Below, piece after piece: positions 8,801-16,423 of a DNA stretch of 64,000 nt. The notes beneath the pieces are model-generated. The model ran no database searches, was not told the origin of the DNA, and was given only the letters and a program-made list of their open reading frames with translations. This DNA comes from JBBIMS01 sp964531645 (GTDB lineage: Bacteria; Acidobacteriota; Aminicenantia; JBFLYD01; JBBIMS01). How positions within the stretch are numbered: the stretch's first letter is position 1; each line of letters opens with the position of its first letter. The stretch is taken from assembly GCA_964531645.1 (NCBI GenBank), contig CAZHEF010000001.1, forward strand, positions 186,001 through 250,000. Reading direction: 5' to 3'. Position numbers and translations under genes: made by a program.

Positions 8801-9655
8801 ATCTCTTTAATGGAGAAATATCCTTTCACCCTTCAGATTGAAGACCCTTCAAGGAGCTGGATTTTGCCTCCTTCAAGATATCTTGATTACTTAAATGTTT
8901 ACAAAAATTTAGTTAAAGATAAAGATAGATTAATGTTTGACATTAACTGTATTGAAAGAAGGGATATATCAAAGACAAATCTTCCTTCTTCCCTTGCAAC
9001 AGGAACTGAGCTTGCAACAACCCTTTATTTTGCAATTCAGGCGAATGGAAGGGCGGGGATATACTCAGAGGTTACAGTTTTACCCCATGATATGGATATT
9101 TTATCCTTTGTATTTGGAAGTGATGTAATTATAAAGAAAGAGAAAGGAAATTATCTTTTGAAAGCAGAAAAACCATTCCTCCTTTACATTAACCTGCTTA
9201 AATTCACCCCTTATCTTAATGGAGAAAAATGGCCCTTTTATGGAGTAAAGGGAATATATGTTCCTTCAGGTTCCCACATTTTATCCTTTAAGAAAGAATC
9301 TCCCATTGACTTAAGCCTTTCCCACAGAATTGAGTTTGATGGAGAGATAAAAAGTTTTAAAAGGGATGGGAACTCCTTTGTTCTTTCTTATGAGTCCTCT
9401 CTTCCTGTTTCCTTTACATTCAACAGACCCCTTGAAAAGGTAAAACTGGACGAAAAGGATCTTTCAATTCCTATGGATAAAAGTGGAGTTGTTCTTCCAT
9501 CTGGAGAGCACACTCTGGAGATAACTCCTACTACATATCTTTCCTACACCATTGACATTGTTGGTTATATAAGCTCCTACATATTCTATCTGATTGGTTT
9601 TGTTTCTGTTTCTTTACTTTTATCAATTTACATTTATTCGAAAATCAAGAAATGA
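5822..9655 (+). CDS. Membrane-anchored DUF2334 deacetylase / glycoside hydrolase-like fusion
   Basis: About 1277 residues from the ATG at 5822 (MKRTCMTLFLLF, a signal sequence). A frame start at TTG 5786 is less likely. Domains in order: an N-terminal alpha/beta region, a DUF2334 polysaccharide-deacetylase-like domain (about 205-450, with LRIEDLNPEDEP and the zinc-type HGATHQ), a class I glutamine-amidotransferase-like fold (about 555-740), a TIM-barrel glycoside-hydrolase-like domain (about 750-1080, with DWDGVNLAELNFD), a beta-rich region, and a C-terminal membrane helix (about 1240-1270). The order deacetylase then hydrolase matches the logic of PgaB, and the next gene is a PgaC-like synthase overlapping by ATGA. 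It probably trims or deacetylates an exopolysaccharide outside the membrane. The substrate is not known. Confidence 0.8.
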   Translation: MKRTCMTLFLLFSLYQLLLPKNILIVYDGGKEKSEAFKSAMFTYYLLDHFSVNSKEVFSIRDYRGGALDKKDFVFVVFEEGFPEFNDLFLSDLIKFKGEIIWLNMHIEKLLEKKDYGLEYDDFKVSKEWKVFYKEEAIPKEEPGINSLRIKNKNVEIISRAVDEKGETFPYVLKSKNLWYFADSPFSFAIEGGRFLIFADLLHDILQEPHLESHLALLRIEDLNPEDEPSNLKRIAKYLSKEEIPFQISLIPFFKDPEHQYESSLSENPELVDVIKFAVLKGGTVVLHGATHQLRGLTGEDYEFWDDISGKPISNESPDWVDQRIKLAIEECVKNGIYPLSWETPHYSASQNVYRTISKYFSTFNDRIMSAEISGTQQIFPYPANIKDLSVFVIPENLGFVDFQKPEPERVIENAKNMLVVRDGIASFFFHPFVPIKHLKKIVKEMKKMGWEFISLRDFPSDLKTDSLWVTSRGGEGKINLKNQYIHEILFDRSGKIIKEEFSSNRNNGIFTKKITLPKGWVYVLQGLDKLPEKKKGWREAISEKFFQKKERREILKVPEVLLIKGDDAKGEERFDLESFESVFKVFGFKPKIINLEKILKTNLRNFTIVCVPFPSAKEIKREEINSLIDFVENGGVLITDGETPLSQSLGIKFENEKKEIKEVKELSIPVPNLYWNPPVILKGFKSDEGIVLSKDAWSEQPLVIVKPLKKGKVLYFGTLFDPITPFGISRFPYFPLYLRNSLQIPFNAKRNMLEFYFDPGLRQNVSLEKLVRRWKASGIKIVYLATWHFYRNYKFDYKYFIDLCHNFGISVYAWFEFPQVTPLFWDENPQWREKTATGADALCHWRLQMNLYNPSCREAVKEFLWKMLMDYDWDGVNLAELNFDTNKGAEDPSKFTPMNDDVRRDFKKIYGFDPIELFNPKSPHYFKKNPSSYEKFLNFRRVIVKNLHIFFLEEIEKIKRVKGQDFEIIVTAMDSILHHEIFEECGIDTRDVISLMEKYPFTLQIEDPSRSWILPPSRYLDYLNVYKNLVKDKDRLMFDINCIERRDISKTNLPSSLATGTELATTLYFAIQANGRAGIYSEVTVLPHDMDILSFVFGSDVIIKKEKGNYLLKAEKPFLLYINLLKFTPYLNGEKWPFYGVKGIYVPSGSHILSFKKESPIDLSLSHRIEFDGEIKSFKRDGNSFVLSYESSLPVSFTFNRPLEKVKLDEKDLSIPMDKSGVVLPSGEHTLEITPTTYLSYTIDIVGYISSYIFYLIGFVSVSLLLSIYIYSKIKK

Positions 9656-10899
9656 AAAATATCTTTTATTTTCTTATAAATTCAATTTTCGTCTTCTCTG
9701 TCATTTTTATCTGGTTGATGCTTATTTATCAATTTGCTCTAACCATTGGAGGATTCCTCTGGAGAAGAAAAGTCTTAAGAGGAAACTATAACATTCCGGA
9801 ACAGAAGGTACCATCTGTTTCAGTCCTGATTCCTGCAAGGAATGAAGAGAAAGTTATAGGGAAGTTAATTGAGAACCTTGTTCAGATGAACTATCCAGAA
9901 GAAAAACTTGAGATTATTGTAATAAATGATGGGAGTGAGGATAGGACTGAGGAGATTGTAAAAAATTATGCTTCTCAGGATAAAAGAGTGAAAATCTTAA
10001 ATATCCCAAAAGAAGAATCTGGAAAAGGAAAACCAGAAGCTCTCAATAAAGGTTTGAAAATATCCAAAAATGATGTAATTGCAGTTTACGATGCAGATAA
10101 CATCCCTGAGAAAGATTCCCTTTACAAATTATGTTCTGCCCTTCTCAATGACAAAAAACTTGCTGGATGTGTCGGAAAATTCCGTGCATATAACAAGGAT
10201 AAGAACCTTCTAACAAGGCTTATAAACATTGAATCCATTGCTTTCCAGTGGATAATACAGGCGGGAAGATGGTTTTTCATGAAAATTTCCTTTATCCCAG
10301 GAACAAACTTCGTTATATGGAAATCGGTCCTTGAAGAATTGGGAGGATGGGATGTAAATGCTCTTACAGAGGATTCTGAGCTAACCTTCAGAATTTACGA
10401 GAAAGGATACAGGATAAAGTTTCTTCCTGTTGTTGCATCTTGGGAACAGGAGCCTGAAAAATTAGGAACATGGATAAGACAGAGGACAAGATGGGCAATG
10501 GGAAATAGCTATATTATATCAAAATTTCTGAAAAGGATTTTCAGGACAAAACTGAATTTTTCAGTTTTAGAACTTTTGAATCTTGCTTATCTCTATTATC
10601 TCTTTGTTTTTGCAATTCTTTTCTCCGATATTCTCTTCATTCTTGCTCTATCAGGAGTCATAAGGATTACAGTAATAGGTCCATATGCAGAGCTATGGGC
10701 ATTTGCCTTTTTTCTCTTTTTAATTGAAATTCTAATAGCCCTATCTTTTGAAAGAGAAGACAGGTTTTCTAATTTTCTTACTTCAATTTTTGCTTACTTT
10801 ACCTATACAAAACTATGGGTTTTTGTAGTCCTGAGAGCTTTATTCTTCCAGCTTTTCTCACAAACAGAAAAAAAATGGGAGAAAACCGAAAGATTCTGA
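9652..10899 (+). CDS. Processive family 2 glycosyltransferase (PgaC/NodC-like)
   Basis: A 415-residue membrane glycosyltransferase. An N-terminal helix precedes a GT-A domain with SVLIPARNEE, IVINDGSEDRT, the DxD-type VYDADN, TEDSEL, and the processive QxxRW motif as RQRTRWAMG. Three to four C-terminal membrane helices follow, as in PgaC, NodC and related synthases. It would polymerise a sugar such as N-acetylglucosamine and thread it across the membrane. Its ATG overlaps the stop of the deacetylase/hydrolase gene (ATGA), so the two are translated together and form a compact polysaccharide synthesis and modification pair. No PgaA-like porin or PgaD is visible nearby. Confidence 0.9.
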   Translation: MKNIFYFLINSIFVFSVIFIWLMLIYQFALTIGGFLWRRKVLRGNYNIPEQKVPSVSVLIPARNEEKVIGKLIENLVQMNYPEEKLEIIVINDGSEDRTEEIVKNYASQDKRVKILNIPKEESGKGKPEALNKGLKISKNDVIAVYDADNIPEKDSLYKLCSALLNDKKLAGCVGKFRAYNKDKNLLTRLINIESIAFQWIIQAGRWFFMKISFIPGTNFVIWKSVLEELGGWDVNALTEDSELTFRIYEKGYRIKFLPVVASWEQEPEKLGTWIRQRTRWAMGNSYIISKFLKRIFRTKLNFSVLELLNLAYLYYLFVFAILFSDILFILALSGVIRITVIGPYAELWAFAFFLFLIEILIALSFEREDRFSNFLTSIFAYFTYTKLWVFVVLRALFFQLFSQTEKKWEKTERF

Positions 10900-10954
10900 A
10901 TCCTTGTCTTTACAGTCTTCCTTCATTTTATTCTTGTCTTGCTTTTCTCGTTTA

Positions 10955-11544
10955 TTATAATACCTTAGAAGGTGGGAAGTTAAAGTTTTTCAAGAATGCT
11001 TTTGAAAAGGAGAAACGATCCTTAAAGCCAACTCTCAATGCTACTTGGAATCCATTTTGAGGAATAAAAACAGAAAATTTCTGTTTTCCTCCTTTGATGA
11101 AGTCATATCGTTCGACTAAAACAAAATAATGAGCAAACACATTGTTATCAAGAATTAATGCTGAAGGATCAACCTTTATTTTTTGAGAATTCTTTGAGCC
11201 ATTTTTTGTCACTTCTCCTGAAGCAATTCCATTTTGAAAAGTAATATTTAATTCAACAGGTCCTTTTTTTGTCTTCATGTATATTCGTACCTTTCTGCTT
11301 GGTATTCTTTGTTCAGTAGAAGTTTTGAGTGTAAATCGAGAATAATCTCTTTGCTCATAATTTTGGCATTTATGTTTCCAGATGTTTCTATTATATTTCC
11401 CCCCCTCTTTTAATTTCTCTATTCTAAATTCTTCATATCCATAAGGATTTCCTAAGAGAGATATCGTAAGTTTACCTTCCTTCACATCTTCTCCATAAAT
11501 AGAAGTAAACAAAATGAGTAAAAAAAAATTTTTTCCCAGTTCAT
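10955..11544 (-). CDS. Unknown secreted protein of the radical SAM/PqqD operon, frameshifted at a T9 tract
   Basis: The main frame (185 codons from TTG 11512) encodes a beta-rich soluble protein that I do not recognise. The expected start is the ATG at 11544, which overlaps the stop of the PqqD-like gene (ATGA) and reads MNWEKIFF. A run of nine T then puts the ribosome in the wrong frame. One more T would join it to LLILFTSIYGED, completing a normal signal peptide. Either the gene carries a one-base deletion, or the homopolymer allows transcriptional slippage. The alternative is a CTG start at 11539 in the main frame (MGKNFFLLILFTS). Being last in an RRE/radical SAM operon, it could be the substrate or a secreted partner. 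That is a guess. Confidence 0.55.
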
Positions 11545-11831
11545 AAAATAAATTTTAAAAATTTTAGCCTTGCAATGCAAGATAATACATCTTCTTTAAT
11601 TGATTCTCCAGGATTATGGACAAATTCGTTGGAAATGATGGAAATTATTTCGCCTACGGTCCGCTCACCATCACAAAGAGAAAAGATTCTCGCTGAGACT
11701 TTGTTAAGAACGATGGGAAAGATATTTTGTTTGTCACTTATTAACAAAATCCCCTCATTCTCTTTTCTAATGATAAGATTTGGATTTTTCTGTGGTTTCC
11801 ATTCTTCTTGAATGTTGGTTACTACCTTCAT
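11541..11831 (-). CDS. PqqD-like RiPP recognition element protein
   Basis: A 96-residue protein with the PqqD fold: two N-terminal strand segments (NLIIRKENEGILLIS), a linking hairpin, then helices (SARIFSLCDGERTVGEIISII) ending in DVLSCIARLKFLKFI. PqqD domains bind leader peptides and present them to radical SAM enzymes. The start at 11831 overlaps the stop of the radical SAM gene (ATGA), which I prefer to the ATG 15 bases upstream that gives five extra residues. It is the only member of this operon without a visible lesion. Confidence 0.85.
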   Translation of the reverse strand: MKVVTNIQEEWKPQKNPNLIIRKENEGILLISDKQNIFPIVLNKVSARIFSLCDGERTVGEIISIISNEFVHNPGESIKEDVLSCIARLKFLKFIL

Positions 11832-12775
11832 AACAATTCTTGCCATCTTTCTAACTCATCAATATAAATGTCCTCATTTAATCCCGTGATAATTTTTTTC
11901 TTTTCAAATTCATAAACATTTCCTATATTTTCTATGTATTTCTTAACTAATTTATTCTGCCATGCATTGATTAATTTTTCTTTCCAAAGCTTTTTTATAT
12001 CATCCTTTAGTATATTACCAAAATAAATAGGAATATAAGGAGAAATTTTAATGTTGCCAGTAGATGCAATGTGTAAAAAACTACAAGGAAGATGAGGAAA
12101 GGTAAAGAAATGAACTAAAGGATTACCATAAGTAATCTCAAATTTTCCAATTAATTCCTCTTTTTTATTTTTAATAATGTCCAAAAGTTCTCTTTCTTCA
12201 CTTTTGTCAAGAACTAAAAAATTTTTGTTTATGAGACCCCGCCCTAATACCATGAGTGGTTGACTTCTAAGACCTTTTGCGCCTAATTTCACAGCAATGT
12301 CTACTACTTCTCCTAACTCTTTGCAATTCAATTTTGTTGGACAGAATGCTATATCAGTATGAATCCCCTCTTTTACACAATTTTCAATAGCTCTAAGAGC
12401 TCTAATAAAAGAACCCTTCTTTTGTCTAAGAAAATCATGGGTTTCTGGTTTGCAACCATCCAAACTAATTTGAATTGCCCTTAGACCCGATTCTCTGAGT
12501 TCTTTGCTCATATTTGAGTCTATAAACCATCCATTGCTTACCATGCTAACTTGAATATCTGAACTAGAAAGGGTTTTTATTACTTTCAAAATGTCCTTTA
12601 CTAATAAAGGTTCTCCTCCGCAAATACAAACCCAGAACGGATGAAATTCAGTTAAAGCTATAGTTATTCTATTGACTTCAAGTTCTGAAAGGGTTCCCTT
12701 TCTAAAACTTCCAGAATTGTTAAAACAAAACAAACAGTTAAAATTACATTTATGGGTAATATCCCAGGCTACCAT
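11828..12775 (-). CDS. Radical SAM peptide-modifying enzyme, N-terminus interrupted by TGA
   Basis: The enzyme has the CX3CX2C cluster motif (CNFNCLFC), GGEPLL and ISLDG, as in PqqE/anSME-like radical SAM proteins. The C-terminal SPASM/twitch region is degenerate: PCSF is present, but the usual second cysteine is replaced (ISPYIPIYFGNI), so auxiliary clusters may be missing. The ATG at 12775 gives 315 residues, but the frame continues upstream through a typical N-terminus (ILKEKGLLPSSLSGPV) to an ATG at 12856. That ATG shares a base with the stop of the preceding gene (TAATG). A single TGA (12824-12826, codon 11) breaks it. Initiation at ATT right after the TGA, or at 12775, could still give protein. 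With the overlapping PqqD gene it forms a RiPP-type modification pair. Confidence 0.82.
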   Translation of the reverse strand: MVAWDITHKCNFNCLFCFNNSGSFRKGTLSELEVNRITIALTEFHPFWVCICGGEPLLVKDILKVIKTLSSSDIQVSMVSNGWFIDSNMSKELRESGLRAIQISLDGCKPETHDFLRQKKGSFIRALRAIENCVKEGIHTDIAFCPTKLNCKELGEVVDIAVKLGAKGLRSQPLMVLGRGLINKNFLVLDKSEERELLDIIKNKKEELIGKFEITYGNPLVHFFTFPHLPCSFLHIASTGNIKISPYIPIYFGNILKDDIKKLWKEKLINAWQNKLVKKYIENIGNVYEFEKKKIITGLNEDIYIDELERWQELL

Positions 12776-12855
12776 TACTGGCCCTGATAGAGAAGAGGGG
12801 AGTAGCCCTTTTTCTTTTAAAATTCAGAGCTTTTTTGAATAGATTTCTCTGTGCA

Positions 12856-13290
12856 TTATTTTTTTCGGAGAGCCTTTTTTAGCATTTTAAAGTTTTTCAA
12901 AATTTCTTTAGGGATGATTACTTTCATCTGTTCTCCATCTGATTCAATAGGAATGACCGCATTCCCACTTTGGGGTTCCACATATTCAAACAATTTTATA
13001 AAAAATTCTTCTCCTATCTCCTTTTCAGGGAATCTTATGTTTCGCACAAAGGAGCCAAAATCTGTTTCAAATGGAATTGAGATTATCCTGTTTCTCACAG
13101 GAATTTCTACTCTCAGGTCTTCAGGAAGGTCAATTAATTTTAAACTAATAGTTCCCCGTGGAGATTCTATAAATATCGGAAATTCTCCTAAATTCCACAA
13201 TGCTTGCTGGATTAACTTGCTTCTTTCATTCATTACTACAGAAGGTTCCTCCATTGGAATAGGGAATGCTATAAATGCTACAATCAACAT
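12856..13290 (-). CDS. Unknown membrane-anchored protein of the radical SAM operon
   Basis: 144 residues from the ATG at 13290. The frame is open back to a TAA near 13348, and this extension encodes a long hydrophobic stretch (IIAVAFVILAAFVVAVF), so the protein is probably anchored by one N-terminal helix. The ATG at 13346 overlaps the nadB stop (ATGA) but is one base out of frame. A single inserted base just after it would give MRIIAVAFV and join the frames, so the start may be damaged. The soluble part is strand-rich and ends KKALRKK. The stop overlaps the ancestral radical SAM start. I recognise no family. Confidence 0.6.
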   Translation of the reverse strand: MLIVAFIAFPIPMEEPSVVMNERSKLIQQALWNLGEFPIFIESPRGTISLKLIDLPEDLRVEIPVRNRIISIPFETDFGSFVRNIRFPEKEIGEEFFIKLFEYVEPQSGNAVIPIESDGEQMKVIIPKEILKNFKMLKKALRKK

Positions 13291-13342
13291 GAAAACGGCT
13301 ACAACAAAAGCAGCCAGTATTACAAAAGCAACTGCAATAATC

Positions 13343-14911
13343 TCATCTTATAAAATGAGCTCCTCGACTCCTTCTATTTCTGTAAGCTGACTCTGCGACA
13401 AGAAGGGCTGTTTGAATCCCATTTCTAAGGGAAATTAAAGGTGGTGTGAGATGGGCTCTTTTATAAAAATCCTCAATTCGGTTCCTCAAATATCTTAAAT
13501 CAGCAACCCCCCTTTCAAGCCTTTTTACTGTCCTTATTATTCCAACATAATTCCACATTGTTGACTTTATGCTGAACCAGTCCTGCTGAATTAAAGCTGG
13601 GTCAACCTCTTCTTCAACATCAGGATAAATCCACGCAGGAATCTCCGATTCTTTATAGTGCTTTTTGTCATCAAAGTTTTCAGCAATGTGCTTTCCCGCC
13701 CTCACACCCCAGACAAGACCTTCCAAAAGGGATGTGGATGCAAGACGGTTCGCTCCATGAAGCCCGGTTCCTGAAACCTCTCCAACTGCATATAAATTTT
13801 TTAAAGATGTTCTCCCCCATATATCCACCTGAACTCCTCCGCAACTGTAATGGGCTGCTGGAACAACGGGTATTGGTTCCCTCGTTATATCAATCCCCAA
13901 GGAAAGACATTTAGAATAAATATTTGGAAATCTTTTCTTTATATCTATTTTGCTATAACTTGCAATGTCAAGATAGACATAATTGTCCCCCATTGAAAGC
14001 ATCTCCTCATAAATTGCTCTGCTCACTTCATCTCTTGGAGCAAGCTCTTTCAGTGATGAGTACTTCTCCATGAAAGGCTCTCCACTCTTTGTTTTCAATC
14101 TTGCGCCCTCACCTCTAACTGCTTCTGAAATCAGAAATCCATCAGCATCTTTATGGAAAAGGGATGTGGGATGAAACTGAATGTACTCCATATTAATGAG
14201 CATTGCTCCTGCTCTTTGAGCCATTGCGAATCCATCCCCTGTTGCACAGGGAGGATTTGTTGTATGAAGATATATCCTGCCAAGACCTCCTGTGGCAAGG
14301 ACTGTGTATTGGGAAAATATTCTCTCAACTTTTTCCTCTAAATTGTTCAAGACATAAGTACCTATGCATTGTGGCTCTCTGTAAAGAGAGAGCGGATTTG
14401 TTGAATGATGGGGGATTGTTAAAAGGTCTATCGCTGTATAATTTGTAAGAACTTTAATATTTTTAAATTTTTTTATCTTTCGAGAAAGAGCAGATTCTAT
14501 CTCTTTTCCAGTCTCATCCATACAATATAGAATCCTTCTCCTTGAGTGACTCCCCTCCTGAGCAAAATCAATCTCTCCAACACTTGTTTTGCAGAACTGA
14601 ACACCAATTTTTTTAATTAAAAATTCTTCCACGATTTTTGGACCTTCCTTAGTTATTATTTCAACTGCTATAGGATTTGAAATTCCATCACCTGCCTCAA
14701 TAATATCCCTTGCAAGAAGCTCAGGAGAATCATTCCTTCCAAGGGTAACAATTCCTCCCTGAGCATAAAAGGTGTTTGATTCTTCAAGATTTTGCTCCTT
14801 GTTAATTAAAATAACATTTAACCCAAGCTCGCCCGCTGTAATTGCACATGATAGCCCCGCAATTCCAGAACCTATAATTAAGACATCACAGTAATGCTTT
14901 ACATCCTGCAT
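13343..14911 (-). CDS. nadB: L-aspartate oxidase
   Basis: A 522-residue flavoprotein that oxidises aspartate to iminoaspartate, the first step of de novo NAD synthesis. It shows the Rossmann FAD motif GSGIAGLSCA, SNTFYAQGG, ATGGLGRIY, the substrate region EYIQFHPTS, the catalytic RGEGARL, and the C-terminal FAD contact GTGLHGANRLASTSLLEG. Length and motif order fit NadB rather than succinate dehydrogenase, and nadA and nadC follow the same direction upstream. It starts at 14911 with ATG. It is intact, in contrast to the lesioned operon that overlaps its stop codon. Confidence 0.95.
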   Translation of the reverse strand: MQDVKHYCDVLIIGSGIAGLSCAITAGELGLNVILINKEQNLEESNTFYAQGGIVTLGRNDSPELLARDIIEAGDGISNPIAVEIITKEGPKIVEEFLIKKIGVQFCKTSVGEIDFAQEGSHSRRRILYCMDETGKEIESALSRKIKKFKNIKVLTNYTAIDLLTIPHHSTNPLSLYREPQCIGTYVLNNLEEKVERIFSQYTVLATGGLGRIYLHTTNPPCATGDGFAMAQRAGAMLINMEYIQFHPTSLFHKDADGFLISEAVRGEGARLKTKSGEPFMEKYSSLKELAPRDEVSRAIYEEMLSMGDNYVYLDIASYSKIDIKKRFPNIYSKCLSLGIDITREPIPVVPAAHYSCGGVQVDIWGRTSLKNLYAVGEVSGTGLHGANRLASTSLLEGLVWGVRAGKHIAENFDDKKHYKESEIPAWIYPDVEEEVDPALIQQDWFSIKSTMWNYVGIIRTVKRLERGVADLRYLRNRIEDFYKRAHLTPPLISLRNGIQTALLVAESAYRNRRSRGAHFIR

Positions 14912-14961
14912 TTAAACCTCTTTGTCGGGAGTGTGGGATGAGTAGTGAGAATATAGGTGGA

Positions 14962-15369
14962 TCATCTGTGGCGTCTTATTGATTTAATTAATCCTGACAA
15001 CATTTTTGCTATCTCTTCGATGTGCACTAAGAGATGTGTGCAATCCTGAACATATCCTAAATCCTTTGAAAGAATAATGTAATAATTGAGCTCATCTAAG
15101 GATGATTGAGCAATATTATAAAAGTTGAGTTTATCCTTAGTCCCTTTTTTCCTGAAACCTTCTGTGATATTCGCTGGTACTGATACAGCAGATCGTCTCA
15201 TCTGCGAAACTAAAGCAAATTTTTCTTTTTGTGGGAAATCTTTTGTTGTTCTGTAAATTTCAAGAACTAATTGATGAGCTCTATGCCATACTTGTAAATC
15301 TTGAACCCTCACCACTCGCTTCTCACTACTCTTACCTACCATCTCCTCTCTACTATCAACTTTTTTCAT
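14962..15369 (-). CDS. Four-helix-bundle (23S rRNA intervening-sequence type) protein
   Basis: About 135 residues of the family first found as ORFs inside 23S rRNA intervening sequences. Typical words are LQVWHRAHQLVLEIY, FPQKEKFALVSQMRRSAVSVPANITEG and LGYVQD. The family forms small helical bundles of unknown biochemical function and moves freely between genomic sites. Here it sits between nadA and nadB, with its ATG sharing one base with the nadA stop (TGATG), so it is co-translated with NAD genes. No rRNA sequence surrounds it. It looks like an insertion into the operon rather than a NAD enzyme. Confidence 0.88.
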   Translation of the reverse strand: MKKVDSREEMVGKSSEKRVVRVQDLQVWHRAHQLVLEIYRTTKDFPQKEKFALVSQMRRSAVSVPANITEGFRKKGTKDKLNFYNIAQSSLDELNYYIILSKDLGYVQDCTHLLVHIEEIAKMLSGLIKSIRRHR

Positions 15370-16409
15370 CAAACTATCTCCAGCATTCTTTTAAGGGAGA
15401 TTCTTGCTCCCTCAGCTACTTTTTCAGGCACAACCACTCTTCCCCTTAGTTCTCCAATCAGTAATCCTTCGAGCACATTTAAAAGTCTTTCTGGTGTAAC
15501 CTTTGCCATCTGACAGCACCTTGATTCTGTAATTGGAACTATCATTTTATCCGGATTATTTATCTCCAATCTTCTGACAAGATTCCATTCGGTTCCGATT
15601 GCCCATTTTGAGCCGGGAGGGGATTCTTCAACAGTTTTCTTTATAAAACTTGTAGAGCCAACATAGTCGGATAAGGCGCAAACTTCAGGAAAGCATTCAG
15701 GATGAACAATTACTTTAAGGTCATTTTGGGAGTCCTTCAGTTTCTCCACAAGGAATGGAAGAAATTCTGTATGCACATAGCAGAAACCTTTCCATAGAAT
15801 AACCCTACTCTCTTTGAAATCTTTAACCCTATTATTTCCTTTCGGATTCCATGTGGAAATCTCTTCATCTTTTATTCCCGATGAATGAGAAATATTCCTT
15901 CCGAGATTTTCATCGGGAAAGAAGAAGAGGGTAGCACCTTTTCCAAAAACCCATTCAAAAACCTTTTTTGCATTTGAGGATGTGCAGACAGCTCCTCCAT
16001 TTCTTCCGCAAAAGTCTTTTAGCTCAGCAGTGGAATTGACATAGACGACAGGTATGATTTCTTTTCCAAGAGCGGAGAGTTTCTTCCATGCTTTCTTGAC
16101 ATCCTCAATTTTAGCCATCTCCGCAAGGGGGCATTTTGCCTCTGGAGCGGGATGAAGAACCTCCTGTTCAGGAGCACATAGAATTCTTGCCATCTCTGCC
16201 ATAAAGGAAACAGAGCAGAAAACAATGTAAGAAACATCAGTCCTTTTGGATGCCTCCTGGGCAAGTTGAAGAGAATCACCCACAAAATCGGCAAATTGGA
16301 CGATTTCCTCCCTCTGATAGAAATGGGCTACAATTAAAAGCTTTTTTCCAAGTTTCTCTTTGGCAACTTTTATTTTTTCAAGGACCTCCTCTTTGCCAAG
16401 AGGAGACAC
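15369..16409 (-). CDS. nadA: Quinolinate synthase
   Basis: A 346-residue [4Fe-4S] enzyme that condenses iminoaspartate and dihydroxyacetone phosphate to quinolinate. Features are IVAHFYQREEIVQFADFVGD, the cysteines in FCSVSFMAEMA, GGAVCTSSNA and HPECFPEVCALSDYVGST, and a C-terminal ITESRCCQM segment. The standard start is GTG at 16409, but it is 19 bases from the only good ribosome binding site (GGGAGGAG at the end of nadC). An in-frame ATT at 16421 is 7 bases from it and would add MSTN. Upstream nadC and downstream nadB complete the pathway. Confidence 0.95.
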   Translation of the reverse strand: MSPLGKEEVLEKIKVAKEKLGKKLLIVAHFYQREEIVQFADFVGDSLQLAQEASKRTDVSYIVFCSVSFMAEMARILCAPEQEVLHPAPEAKCPLAEMAKIEDVKKAWKKLSALGKEIIPVVYVNSTAELKDFCGRNGGAVCTSSNAKKVFEWVFGKGATLFFFPDENLGRNISHSSGIKDEEISTWNPKGNNRVKDFKESRVILWKGFCYVHTEFLPFLVEKLKDSQNDLKVIVHPECFPEVCALSDYVGSTSFIKKTVEESPPGSKWAIGTEWNLVRRLEINNPDKMIVPITESRCCQMAKVTPERLLNVLEGLLIGELRGRVVVPEKVAEGARISLKRMLEIV

Positions 16410-16423
16410 ATTTGTGCTAATTT

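Noticed and set aside
12824..12826. Selenocysteine codon in the radical SAM gene
   Set aside because: The TGA is at codon 11, far from any catalytic motif, and no SECIS-like stem is seen after it. A nonsense mutation or reinitiation fits better.
12851..13390. 179-residue plus-strand frame opposite the radical SAM operon
   Set aside because: Serine/isoleucine/threonine-rich shadow of the minus-strand gene, with no signal or domain.
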